Assembly: GCA_032718475.1 (NCBI GenBank)
Contig: JAUCBJ010008070.1
Span: 27,932-91,931 of the forward strand
DNA length: 64,000 nt
Source of the DNA: Nemertoderma westbladi
Taxonomy: Eukaryota; Xenacoelomorpha; Nemertodermatida; Nemertodermatidae
Direction of reading: 5' to 3'
Made by a program: the position numbers and the translations under genes. Of this stretch, positions 1 through 11,410 are shown piece after piece (position 1 is the first letter of the stretch; the number at the start of each line of letters is the position of its first letter). The notes below the pieces were generated by a model. That model had not been told where the DNA came from. It worked only from the letters and a program-made list of their open reading frames with translations, and searched no databases.

Positions 1-165
1 AAAATATGCCTTTCACAGTACACATACGGAGGAAATAGGTCTTAGATCCTCTAAAAACACCGATACAGCAATAATACGGTCTCTTACACTTATTAAATCA
101 ACTACAGAGTATTTTAATGTAAAAGATAATAAAAATAACGGGGCAATTCAGCAAAGGCTTTTACA
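1..165 (-). repeat. BEL/Pao 3' LTR, partial
   Basis: Direct repeat of 11246-11410. Only the first 165 nt of the LTR (counted in element orientation from 165 down) are in the window. Confidence 0.85.
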
Positions 166-239
166 CCGCTCCCAGAAAATGGGATTTTCAGTCTATAAAA
201 TATAAAAATCACAGTTTCTAAAACATAACGATACTCTAA

Positions 240-1090
240 ACAGTTAGTCTTTCTTACGCAGACGGCGTTTACGCAGTTTTTTGAGGCTAGCAAGAGTCTT
301 TTTCTCTTTGGGGGGAGCCACTTTACTAGGAGGGCCATAACTCCTGGGTGAAGGGTGCAATATGATTGCATCAGAAGGTGTAGGATTGTGGTCGAGGTAT
401 CTGCCGTTTCGATATGCTTCTCCTCGAGCTGATTTTCCTCCGCTCGTAGCTGGATACGTTCATCCAAAAACTCTCGCAGAGAATAGGATCGTCCAAGTTC
501 GATAACTTCTTAGAGATTCTGGATTTCCCAATTGAATTGAGATAAGGCCAATTCGTTTATCGATTGGACTCACTGGTATAACTTACGTTTATCTGAACAA
601 ACGCAGGTTTCCTTTTTGATCTTTATAAAATAGCGTTTAACTCGTTTCGTACAACGCTCTCCTTCACCGTGATGAGGGGTTGTATCGCGTTAAACGTGGA
701 CGACCATACGGTTGGATAGTGATATTAGGTGTCCGCGTCACAATCTGGCTAGGTAAGATGGGCGGCTAGCTAGAAATCACTGCCGGAGTGTTACCGATTA
801 ATTGTTAGGGTAGCACTAGATCTTTGAACAGTGAATACAGTCCGCGAGGATCCGCGACACCACCAAGATCGCAGGTCTGAGGTCCAACTAAGGAATGAGG
901 AGGTTTGACCGAGTATTCCGGGACTCTGATCGTAGGTTTACTCCAGGATCGTTCGAGCCGAGTGAGCATAGGTGATACGTCAACAAGTTTCGGTTTACGT
1001 GGATGTTTATGTCTTTCCGTTTATTAGTTGGGTCTAGGGCATTTATCGTAATAATACCAAAGACGCACGTCTGATGGGGTAAACGCGGGC
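240..1090 (-). pseudogene. Degenerate coding remnant 3' of the BEL/Pao frame
   Basis: Reading the - strand from about 1090 to 680 in one frame gives a proline-rich peptide with only a few stops (VSPMLTRLERSW, then VPEYSVKPPHSLVGP and VTRTPNITIQPYG). Further down, 480-254 gives an acidic helical piece (LREFLDERIQLRAEENQLEE) and, after a frame change, a basic tail ending in a Lys/Arg cluster and a stop near 254. I cannot assign it. It could be the remains of an integrase C-terminal region or of an accessory frame. It is clearly broken. Confidence 0.35.
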
Positions 1091-2973
1091 GATATTTATT
1101 TGTTGTTACAATGCTTCTATCAAGAATTCCAAATATACGTTGGAGTCACCGCGTCCATTTGTTTCTTAAGTGTCTTTTCTTTCGAGTCGATTTCGAATAG
1201 AATTTTCGCATTCGAATTTCCGTTTATGGTTCCGACTCCGCTGGGCAGGATATATAGTCGACATAGTCCGTATTGTGTAAATCGATAGGATGACAAGACC
1301 ATCTTCTATCAACTCCGTCATATCTGCTATATATGAGTTTATCCACATTATAATGAGTTTATATTTAGGCGAGCGGGCGTCGCTGCCTACCCCAATCAAC
1401 CCCGGACAGTACGAGATACTCAGCGCCGATGTGTCGTCGCCGCTGTACTTTCGCCAACGACGTAGCCGCACAACGACAACGACAACCGACACAAGTCACT
1501 CGACTGTCCGTCCCAAAGACTTAGATGTACTTCAGGTTTTCCTTGGAGAGTTAGGTTACTTTTACGATTGCGACTAGCTACTGTAAACACACCTTAGCAG
1601 TAACATTCACCTATAAACTCACAAATACCACACACACAACTTGTCACAAATTACACACATTCGGGCCATTTGTCCGTTAGTCAATGCCTTCCAGAATGTC
1701 ACTGTAATATTATGTATCCTTGGATACTATCAGTGCACTATTTATTCCCTATGCTATTCAATGGGACAAGCTTTCTATTGTTCTTTTAACTCAATTCTAA
1801 TTCTAGCGTGGTTGTTGCTATGGTGACATTATGCAAAGCTAGCGGTAGAATTAGGGTGATTCCAATGCATACAGATCTGGGATGTTATTTAATAGTAATT
1901 CTTTAATAGTCAATGTCCTGTTTATACATGACTTTACGAATTTTATCGGCTATTAACTATGTTTGGGAAACTTTCACACACTCATACGCATGATAAGATA
2001 AATCTCCGCTCCCTTGATCTATTAATTAATGGAATTTTGGGAACTTTATAAATTGCGTAAAAATGGCAATTTATTAAATTCATTAAAAGGCATGAATTTA
2101 AATTGATTCCCTGAAATTTTATTATTTGATAATTAAATGGACATATTTGGATTCCAGAACATGTCTGGGGACACAAGATCCTTAATTCTATGACAATTGT
2201 CTTTTTAAGAATATCGGTAAATACTACGATATCTTAATTGACTAGAATTATTGAAGGATCTGAATTTTACAGATTTTGATTGATTAGATTTTGCAAATAT
2301 TAATTAATTAATATTTGAGATGGGCACCGATTTATTCCAGAACTTGTCTGGGGACGTTAACCACTGATTCTAGAATTTGTCTTTCAAGTATATCGGTGGG
2401 TGCCGCGATATCTTAATCGACTAGAATTACAGATGGTCAAAGGGTTTAACAGATTTATTTTGCGTTATACGCTACTGTTAAAGGGGACATCACGCTACTA
2501 TATGTATTATTTAATATACGGTATGAGAGCAATATCGCACGAAGCAATGTCAGTGTGAAGAGGCAAGTCGTTTCCAAGGTCTACCCAGAGCTTGGTTTAA
2601 CCGAGACACGAGGATCTGAACTTTGCATTCCTAATACTCTGCCTACCAATAATACTTAAATATAGTAGTGGCTTTATTGTACTTTAATAAGTACGGACAT
2701 TTCATCTTACTGTAGTTACGTATTTATAATAGAATACGAGCAGTAAGGAAAGAGAAAAATAATTATTTCTCGCCGTCGCACTAAATATAATATAAGTAAT
2801 CGCGTACGTAATAAACACGAATATATTGCACTATTCTACAAAATAATCGCTAAATAATATTCTACTAAATTAAATAAAACGATTATAATAAAATTACATA
2901 GTAATACATACATAAATATAAAAATAATAAAATAATATAAAATAATAGAGTCACACACCCACTCCATATGTTT
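1091..2973. other. BEL/Pao internal region without genes
   Basis: AT-rich, no convincing frame. A diverged tandem duplication is visible: about 2150-2250 and 2332-2430 share CCAGAACWTGTCTGGGGAC and a GATATCTTAATYGACTAGAATTA-like stretch some 180 bp apart. Integrase coding, expected here in a full element, is not recognisable. Confidence 0.5.
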
Positions 2974-5900
2974 TTAAGTTATGGAGTCCCTAGATGTTTG
3001 AAGGATTAGGGAGGTGGTCGTGGGATGAGAATCTTGCCTTCCACAGTTTCCGGAGAGTCCTCCATTCCCTTCCGGTAAACACAAACGACCGACTGGGTGA
3101 TTGAGTCGCTGCATCCTGAATACAATTCCAGGTTTCCTCTTCGTCCTGGAATAGTGACGATAGAAACATCGCTCAAAGTATATGACGGCGTCACAAAGCC
3201 GATTCCAGGAGCTATAGTGGTCCGTCGCTCTCTGCAGGAGAGGTGAGAGTCCCTGCGAGACGTCTGATGTTCCAGAGCTCCAATCGCTCTCTCTGATCTT
3301 CATGAAGGATCCACTCGCGGAGGGGAGGCCCAGATCCACGGCGTCGTCCCTGGCAACATGTAATACCGACAGATCTATCCCGGGTTCAAATAACTCCGAT
3401 CCACACGTCCGGGTTTCAGGTTCGACTTTCTCCGCTCCCTTGGCTGGTATAATCTCAGTCGGAGTAAGATGGGGAGGCCATTCATTCTCCTTACTCAGGA
3501 AGTCGGGTTCACCTAATCGGTCTGTAGTATCTGTCAGTTCTTGAGGAGTTGCTCCTCTGGAAGCGATGTCAATTGGATTAAACTTCTTGGGGCAATATCT
3601 CCATTGATCTACATTGGAGCTAAGATTGTCATTATCTGCGGAGTGTGGTGTTCCCTCAGTTGGGTCGTCTCCCTCACTAGTATCATCTTCCCATTCACTC
3701 ACCTGGCAGACGCGATCTTGAAGCAGTCTTTCCCTGAGCGTTCTACGGGAAGGTCCAGTAAGGTACCAACCTACTCTAGTTCTTACCGCATAGGTCTGTA
3801 ATGGCTGCGGTTGAGCAGGTCGTTTCTCTAATGTCTCCAGCGCCTCATGCGCGTTTTGGCCGATGAGTATTTGCACTCCAGGATAATCAGTCTGGAATCG
3901 AGGTATGTTAAGATGTTGTATGCTCTCATCCTCGTCCCAATTATAAAGATCTGCTTGAGTAGTAGCGAAGTTCTTTATAGCCACCATTTTCACTGACCTT
4001 ATGCTGTGTTCTCCTAGTTCGTCTTGTGGGGTGGACAACGCGCCTACATAATAATCAGCTGTTATTGTAGATTTCCAAACTTGCATAATGCCAGACATGT
4101 TGAGCTTAGTTTGGAACTTGGGCTGTCCAGCAAATATATCTTCGGCTAGCTCTTTATCGATGAATGTTCCTGTGCTACCGGAGTCCAGGAGGGCGTTCAC
4201 TATATAGCTCTTCTGAGGTCCGTGGACCCGTAACTGGACTACAGGAAATTCTCGGATTCCTATATTGGAAGTTGGCGCTTTCCAAGATGGTTGTTGATCG
4301 GAAGTAGTTAAGGTAAGGTCGCTGTCTGTGTCTTTCTCATACACGAGTGCTCGATACACTGCGGTGGTGTTTATTAGGTAACAGGATTCGTTTTGGTCGG
4401 AGAACTCGTCCGTATAGAATCCTTCCATCTCAGATTGATCAGTGTCGTTCACATCACTGAATTGGACATGTAGTTCGGACTCACTTACCTGACTCGGGCT
4501 GTTTCGTTCGAATTCCGTGTGCAACAAGATATGATGTTTTGCGCCGCACTTTGCACACCTTGCGTCGGAGTTACAGGTTCGCCGTTGGTGTCCTCGTCTG
4601 AGGCAATTATAACACAACCGCTTATCCCACATGACTTCACGTCTATCCTTTAGTGATTTCCTCAGGAATTTATCACACGCATTTAAACGGTGGGGCCCGT
4701 CGCACAGCACGCATTTCGGCTTGATGTTACTTACTTTAACCTGTGCTATGTGGTGCACACTTGTTCTTTCCTCGGGCTTTCTCACCTGAATTCTTTTAGG
4801 AGACGTAGGAAGGGTTTTTTGTACCGGTTCCCTTCTGTCATTGGGTCGAGACTCGGATTTACTTACCTGATCTTTAGGCATTTTATTGACATAGTAAGAT
4901 CTGTCAGTGTCTTTCCCACTGTCCTCTCCTTGAGAAGTTTGGCTTTCACCGTCGTCGGTATAACATACTGGTGTTACCCTTCTCCTAGAAACGGGTTTCT
5001 CACTTACCTTGTTTTCCAATGTCTTCTCTCTGGACTGCCTTAGGAGCTGTAATTTCACTTCTCCATCTAAGAATGACATGAGATCAGCCATGGTAGGGTC
5101 TCGTCGTTGTTGTTCCATCATATATAACACCTTCTTGTCCCAGCGTGTACCTACTCCACCCTTGGGCAAAGTAGATGCTAAGGCTCTTACAACCATAGAA
5201 TTCTGGTATTCATGAGACTTACCTAACCAATCTAGTTGTCTACAGATCTCCTGAATTTCATCGGAAAACTCGATAATTCCGCTACTAATAAACTTTCGGG
5301 GCGCTACTAACTTTGCATACAAGTACCCAGCGATATTATTCCTATTACCATACCTGATGTTTAGTGTATCCCAAACTTGTCTTAATCCGTCTGGATGTCC
5401 AATAAACTTTAACGCCATTAACTTGGGAGATCCTTCCAAGCACTCGATGAGGTATCTAAGTTTTTCTCCATTAGATAGTACAGAGTTCTGTATGTTATCT
5501 TTATAATATTCATTAAAAGGTAACCATTTCATCTCATCTCCATTGAACTTGACGATCTCTCCAACCTTTACCGCTTGCCTGGCTTCGGTTCTAGCCATTT
5601 GACGCGTAAAACTTTCTTGGGCCATCGTGCTATTTAATATCGAGTTATCGGTATATAAATTTCTCGGATTATGATCAGTTCTATAGGGAATATCATTATC
5701 AACAGGTCTATAATTACCCTTAATAGGGTTCACTATAGGAGTTTCTACTTCGCTAGCAGTGTATATGCGTGTAGGCTCCACACCTTGCGCATGCAATACT
5801 TCAGACCTAACAGGTTGACACATTGTTACAGAGGGTGGTGGTATACCCTTTTGGGTATTTACTAATTTATCGCGTTCAAGCGCGATACTTTGCTGCACTT

Positions 5901-7947
5901 CTTGCAACTCTAGCCTACTTTCCCTTACTGTGCCCTTGAATTGCAGGACAGTCTCCTGCATCTGCCTGAGCAGGATATCCATCCCCCGCCGTCTCTCGTC
6001 TACCCAATCAACCGCCGAAACGGGATCCGCCAACGTCGTAGCGGGCGGACGAGGGACAACGGGCGACAAATTTGGAATATTTCGCTCGGGGTCCAGGACC
6101 TGAACTGTCTCTTGGGCAGTTCTGCGGGGCACAGGTAGCTTAGTGCTATGCAGAGGGAATTTAGAGGTAGTTTCAGGGAGCACATGTGTGTCTATCACCG
6201 AAGGGGTGATTTCAAGAACAGGCCTAATTATTTCAGGCTCATCTACTATAGTAGGGAGTCTTTCTATTTTAATTATTTGGTCTGTGGGCTCTGTACTACC
6301 TACTTTGGTGTTATTTAGTTGCCTTCTAACAGCTGGAGGCAAATCAGGCAATTTCTGCCGGTGGAATGTTCTTTTACGTCTGCTTAGGCGAGATCGATTT
6401 CCTCCGCCTTCGGTGTCGGTGGTATCGCCTTCCTCAGATGATGTATACCCCTGTCTCTTGGGAGTAGATCGACTCATCATCTGCATATTGCTCGCTGTTA
6501 GCTGTTTATTGAAGTTGTCTTGCCTCTCTTGAAGATTTTCCAACTCTAGTTGGGTTGCCTCTTCAGATGCCCTCCGTTCTGCTTCTGCCACTGCCTCTGC
6601 CGCCTTTCTTTCCGCTTCGGCCGCTGCCATTGCCGCCTTTCTTTCTGCTTCTGCCGCTTTTGCCTCTGCCGCTGCCTCTGCCGCTGCCGCTTTTGCCTCT
6701 GCCGCTGCCTCTGCCGCTGCCGCTTTTGTTTCTGCTTCTGCAGCTGCCACTGCTGCTGCTACTGTCGCTGCCTTTCTGTCTTCTATACGTTTTTTCTTTA
6801 CTTGTTCTTCTTTGACTCTTGTCAGGCGGAGTTGTTCATCGAATTTAGCTTGGTTCGCCGCTAACCTATCCACATCAATTGCATCCAACACACGCTGGGC
6901 TCCTTCACTATTAGGGCTAAGCCCATCTAGTCTTCTCCGCAACTCTTCATCACCTACGAAACGCTGATAGTCTGACAGATAGATGTCAATGGCATCCCTC
7001 TTATGCGGTTTCTCTGCCGTCGCTTCACTTTCCACTTGGGAAAAAGTAGCGTCTGTTGATTCTCCATGGGTTGAGCGCTCCTCCAACTGAGCTTTCCACT
7101 GAGCTGCTCCTTGAACCTGGCGACTCACCCGTTGAAACCAAGTCTTTACGGCAACTTGCAACGACGTGTCTTGCCTTCTTTTAGAAGCCTCCTCAAAGGC
7201 GGATAAGATTAGCCTAATCCGCAGAACTCTTTCTCTAACTTGATAAAGCAGCGATCCCTGCTCTTGAGGTCCTTGAGGTTGTTGAAAAAGTTGCTTTTCT
7301 ATTCGCTCCATAGAGCTGAAGAATCCCTGTGCGTATCCGGCTGCGGACCTCTTCCACACAGCTGGATCGATGGTTTCCTTGGCTACTCCCATCCGGTGTA
7401 TGTCTTCCCAGGCAGCTTCTGATAAATCAAACGGGAGTCCGGGTCCGGGGAAGTTCCATTGCGACTCGACAATAGACTTCAGTTCTTCACTAGTGTATCC
7501 CGCGTAGCTATCTCTAGTTGACCGTTGACTTCTCGCCCAATCGATCTGGTGTTCTTCCACCGCGATCAATAACCCAGCGAGCACGGCTGCAGGAAGGATG
7601 AGAAGGGGATCCGTATAAACCGCATCCGTCATCTCTGCTCCGCTCTCGGGTGTCAGCTCTACAGTATCCTCACTACTGGAGCTGCTGGGCCGCTGAGGAA
7701 TAAGTTCTTGACTAGTGGGTTGTTGCTGTTCCGCTGCCTTTTGGTCCCGCTTGACCTGAGCTCGAGTGCCTATGATAGACCTACGATGTTGGACCAGCCT
7801 AGGTTCTGTTATTACTACTGGAGGGATGACCTTCCTCACAGTGGGAGGTGAACTGGATTTACGACCAGACGGTTGTACGTCTCTATCTGAGTCGCAGATA
7901 GTTACATCTAATAAACTGTCTGACAGGTTCTGCTTAGTATCAGACAT
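2974..7947 (-). CDS. BEL/Pao Gag-protease polyprotein with RT and RNase H deleted in frame
   Basis: A single open frame of 1657 codons, beginning at ATG 7947. In order: an acidic N-terminus; an Ala/Glu/Lys coiled coil at residues about 390-470; a capsid-like region beginning near residue 800 (FNGDEMKWLPFNEYYKD); three zinc-knuckle-like clusters (CVLCDGPHRLNAC near 1080, CYNCLRRGHQRRTC near 1115, CAKCGAKHH near 1135); and an aspartic protease with LLDSGSTGTFID near 1254. After the usual post-protease segment (VGWYLTGPSRRTL) it jumps to WRYCPKKFNPIDIASRG near 1450. In BEL/Pao polyproteins that motif follows RNase H. The several hundred residues of RT and RNase H are absent, yet the frame stays open. 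The last 50 or so residues look out of frame, and no integrase follows. The element could package but not copy itself. Confidence 0.85.
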   Translation of the reverse strand: MSDTKQNLSDSLLDVTICDSDRDVQPSGRKSSSPPTVRKVIPPVVITEPRLVQHRRSIIGTRAQVKRDQKAAEQQQPTSQELIPQRPSSSSSEDTVELTPESGAEMTDAVYTDPLLILPAAVLAGLLIAVEEHQIDWARSQRSTRDSYAGYTSEELKSIVESQWNFPGPGLPFDLSEAAWEDIHRMGVAKETIDPAVWKRSAAGYAQGFFSSMERIEKQLFQQPQGPQEQGSLLYQVRERVLRIRLILSAFEEASKRRQDTSLQVAVKTWFQRVSRQVQGAAQWKAQLEERSTHGESTDATFSQVESEATAEKPHKRDAIDIYLSDYQRFVGDEELRRRLDGLSPNSEGAQRVLDAIDVDRLAANQAKFDEQLRLTRVKEEQVKKKRIEDRKAATVAAAVAAAEAETKAAAAEAAAEAKAAAAEAAAEAKAAEAERKAAMAAAEAERKAAEAVAEAERRASEEATQLELENLQERQDNFNKQLTASNMQMMSRSTPKRQGYTSSEEGDTTDTEGGGNRSRLSRRKRTFHRQKLPDLPPAVRRQLNNTKVGSTEPTDQIIKIERLPTIVDEPEIIRPVLEITPSVIDTHVLPETTSKFPLHSTKLPVPRRTAQETVQVLDPERNIPNLSPVVPRPPATTLADPVSAVDWVDERRRGMDILLRQMQETVLQFKGTVRESRLELQEVQQSIALERDKLVNTQKGIPPPSVTMCQPVRSEVLHAQGVEPTRIYTASEVETPIVNPIKGNYRPVDNDIPYRTDHNPRNLYTDNSILNSTMAQESFTRQMARTEARQAVKVGEIVKFNGDEMKWLPFNEYYKDNIQNSVLSNGEKLRYLIECLEGSPKLMALKFIGHPDGLRQVWDTLNIRYGNRNNIAGYLYAKLVAPRKFISSGIIEFSDEIQEICRQLDWLGKSHEYQNSMVVRALASTLPKGGVGTRWDKKVLYMMEQQRRDPTMADLMSFLDGEVKLQLLRQSREKTLENKVSEKPVSRRRVTPVCYTDDGESQTSQGEDSGKDTDRSYYVNKMPKDQVSKSESRPNDRREPVQKTLPTSPKRIQVRKPEERTSVHHIAQVKVSNIKPKCVLCDGPHRLNACDKFLRKSLKDRREVMWDKRLCYNCLRRGHQRRTCNSDARCAKCGAKHHILLHTEFERNSPSQVSESELHVQFSDVNDTDQSEMEGFYTDEFSDQNESCYLINTTAVYRALVYEKDTDSDLTLTTSDQQPSWKAPTSNIGIREFPVVQLRVHGPQKSYIVNALLDSGSTGTFIDKELAEDIFAGQPKFQTKLNMSGIMQVWKSTITADYYVGALSTPQDELGEHSIRSVKMVAIKNFATTQADLYNWDEDESIQHLNIPRFQTDYPGVQILIGQNAHEALETLEKRPAQPQPLQTYAVRTRVGWYLTGPSRRTLRERLLQDRVCQVSEWEDDTSEGDDPTEGTPHSADNDNLSSNVDQWRYCPKKFNPIDIASRGATPQELTDTTDRLGEPDFLSKENEWPPHLTPTEIIPAKGAEKVEPETRTCGSELFEPGIDLSVLHVARDDAVDLGLPSASGSFMKIRESDWSSGTSDVSQGLSPLLQRATDHYSSWNRLCDAVIYFERCFYRHYSRTKRKPGIVFRMQRLNHPVGRLCLPEGNGGLSGNCGRQDSHPTTTSLILQTSRDSIT
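6550..6785 (-). repeat. Ala/Glu-rich coding repeat in the BEL/Pao Gag
   Basis: Short imperfect tandem repeats (Gcc-tct-gcc type codons on the + strand) encode runs of AEAAAEAKA and AEAERKAA, a predicted long coiled coil. Replication slippage in GC-rich triplets is the likely origin. Confidence 0.8.
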
Positions 7948-10900
7948 GACTAGGTATGTACAGTTGAATGCCTACTGCTATATTACAGTCTAAGCAAGTC
8001 TAGTAATTCAGTATGAACTGCTAGCCTAGTAATTAATTACCGTTACTGCTACTCAGTGTAGCGTGATATATATAGAATATATTAGAATACCGGTATACTT
8101 ATAGTATATATAACTATATAAGTATTATTACAGACTAGGTTTATCACAGAATACTGGTATAATTTTAGCACAAATATATATAAATATATAATAGGCCTAT
8201 CGGAAATACCGGTATACAGCTTACAGTTTGTAGGATATATAATTCTGAAATAGAATTAATTACAAGTACTGGTATAATTTCAGCCTAGATTTATAGAAGT
8301 AAAGATAATAGGCCTATCGTAAATACCGGTATATCAATTATTTCAAATAATTGAATTTCTGTTACTTTAGGGTTACTTGGTTACTTTACTTACTTTATTA
8401 CCGTTATTTGAGCAGTAATCCAACTTATATTGAGACCTAATGGTTGTATGGTAGGCCTACAATTTATAAATCGTTAGATTTGATTTATAATATATATATA
8501 CCCGTTTTAATGGGTTTTGTCAATGTTTGAAATAAATGTTATTATTTCTGGGGAGTAATCACTACACAAAGCGGTGCGCTTTCAGTGAAGTGTTACGTAC
8601 AGGACACTAAAACAAATAATACTAATTTACCTAAGTTACTTAATACTACAAATTACGTACAATTTGGGTTGAGATTACAATCTCTAAATAAACACAAAAT
8701 TTTACAAAAACACAAATACGAATTTTTTAGGGTAATTTTACAAGAAGTCTACAAACCAGCCTAACAAAGGGTTAGAAAACTGGTTATTACACGGACAAGG
8801 TACTACGGTATTTGAAATAATAAGTAGTAGTAAATACACTGCGTTGTCTAGATAGGAAAATACCACCGCCTGACGACCTATAGCCGTATCGCTATAGGTT
8901 CTACGTTATGTATCACGGAGTGTTCCTACCTAGAAGTTAATAGAGCTAATCGAATGTGCCTATCAACCACTTTACAACACAAATATAATGTCTACAATAA
9001 TTACTTCGGAAAGTACTGTACACTAAACCCTAAATTAGGTACGAGTACTTGTATAACAAATAATCAGTAGTTAAATATACTTGAACAGCTAAAAGAACCA
9101 CGGCATCTGCTGGAGTGACCGATGCACAAAATCACCAGTCTTTACCTACGCCGAGCAGCCCGTGTAGTACCGGGGTTAATTTAACTATAGCGGTATGTAT
9201 AACAAACACAATTACTGTAGGAACAAACTTGGGGACTTGAATGTTGCGAATAATCGCATAAACTCTGAATAATAAATATTACGCTACGCGTACAAACTAC
9301 TCAAACAAAATACAGACCGAACACTGACAGACTACTATCAAGCCTAAACAAACTACGGTATATGCAGACTCCGAAATGATTAGGGAGTATGCGCTCTAAC
9401 CCAGTAGTGCGACTTATTCTTTAGTTGGGGGTTTACCTTACAGCGTTGCTGCCCCTACTTCCTAACCGTACTTAATCGGACAGATGATCTACACACGCGG
9501 CAATCCGTTCAGACCTAATAACAGCCAGACAACTATCCAGCCTACAAATTATCTAAGTAAAATTATACGCTACCCGTACAGACTTACACAAACAAAGTAC
9601 AGACCAAACGATGGCAGACTACTCTCAAGCCTAAATAAACTATAGGACATGCAGACTCCGAAATGATTAGGGAGTAGGCCTATGCGCTCTAACCCAGTAG
9701 TGCGACTTATTCTTTAGTTGGGGGTTTACCTTACAGCGTTGCTGCCCCTACTTCCTAATCGTACTTAATCGGACAGGTGATCTACACACACTGTAATCCG
9801 TTCAGACTTAACAGCAATCAGACAACAGCTCAGCCTACAAATCGTCTGTACAATCTGATCAGGTTTACACGCCTTCTGTTCAATACTGGCTTACAAATAA
9901 ATAAAACTTGACAGAAATAAGTAAAATCTCAATAGAAAATCAGGGCGGCCGTTCCCTGATTAAGTACTAAGACCTACCGGTATATAATTATCAAAATCGA
10001 ATAATACTGCTGTACCTGTACTGCTGTAGGTACCGGTCCGGGTGGTTAGGTAGTCAGGCCTACTGGTACCGGTTCTGGCAATTGGGCCTACTGACCTACA
10101 GATGTACCGGTTGACCGGTACTTTCAACTTTATTGCTTACTGCAACAAAGAAGCTATATCCTTTAATGTTCGCGCTTTCAGACCTTTGGCAGTTTAACCC
10201 ACCAAATTAAGATGTCTTCTAGATATTAAATCAGTTTTTAGTCTATGACACGTATTTGATTCACTACACTAGTCGAAACCAATCCGTGCGCGACCATTCA
10301 CCCGCTGGATATTCCCGGGAGATTGGGTTCGACGGTTTAATTTTGTTGCTATGTAAGCCTAATGTATTATTCGACTGACAGTATTATATAATCTCTGACA
10401 ATATTATTTACCTTCGGGAATATTAACAGTTCCTTTAGGACGTGGCGCTTTAACTATATAAACAGAGTTATGACTTAAACTACTCACAACGATATGGCTT
10501 AATTATAATTCACATATATGGCGCATTCTTTAGGAATTGCTTCTTTAACAGACTCACTCATACACAATGCTGCACAATACTGCACACTAATCTGCCAATC
10601 TTCACTGATTTTAGTCACATATAAAAGGAACACAGGCTGACTCATGTAGGGTCTATCAAATAACATTGGATTCACTTCAAACCACTTCAACATAAGTCAC
10701 AATCGTTTATCTGTAACCCTTCTCTCCTTACCTTCGGTATATCAAGAACATTGGGTTTCGGGGTTGTTTATCGTTATTCCAAATATAATAATTCATCAAC
10801 CATATTATGAAGAACTGACCGCAAATAGCAGTATAAAACAACAACTGAACACTGATTGTTACGAGTTTGCAATGTTTCAGCAGTCAGGATGTATGATCAG

Positions 10901-11245
10901 TTAGCAGTAGTCTTTAGGTATGTTAAATTGCAGTTAAAGGATATATGCCCTTTATAATTAAACCTACTAGTGTACGACTAAAACAGTAAAGCACAAAATA
11001 CTTCCAAGCCGTTCTTTCTTTGGCTCAAGACTGAATGTAAACACTGCACATAGGCATTGCGTCATTTCTCGGAAATTTTCTGTACAAGGAGCCACAAAAA
11101 CGCTCTCATTGGCTGACTGAACTGAGAGACGCCGTAGAACAAAGGAAATCAACACGTATGAATGTCAGCTGTTAACCGTAGTCATAGTAACTACTGTTCA
11201 AGAGTAGCTATCACCCCTTTGCGTCACGAATTGCCATAGAATCAT
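7948..11245. other. BEL/Pao leader and 5' LTR region without genes
   Basis: This 3.3-kb interval lies between the Gag start and the matched LTR part and must hold the rest of the 5' LTR, the primer-binding site and the leader. Five diverged copies of an AATACCGGTAT motif are spaced 53-66 bp apart between 8084 and 8330. I could not place the LTR end or primer-binding site. Confidence 0.45.
9300..9870. repeat. Tandem duplication of about 287 bp
   Basis: Two diverged copies, each with CAGACTCCGAAATGATTAGG (9366 and 9653) followed by GCTCTAACCCAGTAGTGCG and TTTAGTTGGGGGTTTACC. It lies within the 5' LTR or leader of the BEL/Pao-like element. Confidence 0.85.
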
Positions 11246-11410
11246 AAAATATGCCTTTCACAGTACACATACGGAGGAAATAGGTCTTAGATCCTCTAAA
11301 AACACCGATACAGCAATAATACGGTCTCTTACACTTATTAAATCAACTACAGAGTATTTTAATGTAAAAGATAATAAAAATAACGGGGCAATTCAGCAAA
11401 GGCTTTTACA
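11246..11410 (-). repeat. BEL/Pao 5' LTR, matched part
   Basis: Identical as far as I can see to bases 1-165. The LTR starts at 11410 (TGTAAAAG on the - strand) and continues left of 11246 for an unknown distance. Confidence 0.85.

Larger units (their letters stand above)
1..11410 (-). mobile_element. BEL/Pao-like LTR retrotransposon, RT-deleted, left end cut by window
   Basis: The first 165 bases recur at 11246-11410. In element orientation both copies begin TGTAAAAGCC, and the match breaks exactly at that TG, as expected of LTR starts. Next to the left copy is a purine-rich GGGAGCGG (- strand, 166-173), a likely polypurine tract. Between the LTRs lies a single 1657-codon Gag-protease frame. 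The full LTR length is unknown because the left copy is cut off. The right LTR abuts a LINE coding region, so the element inserted into that LINE. Confidence 0.85.

Noticed and set aside
1120-1577. Overlapping short frames around 1100-1580 as host genes
   Set aside because: They lie between the LTRs of the BEL/Pao element, overlap on both strands and have no family similarity.
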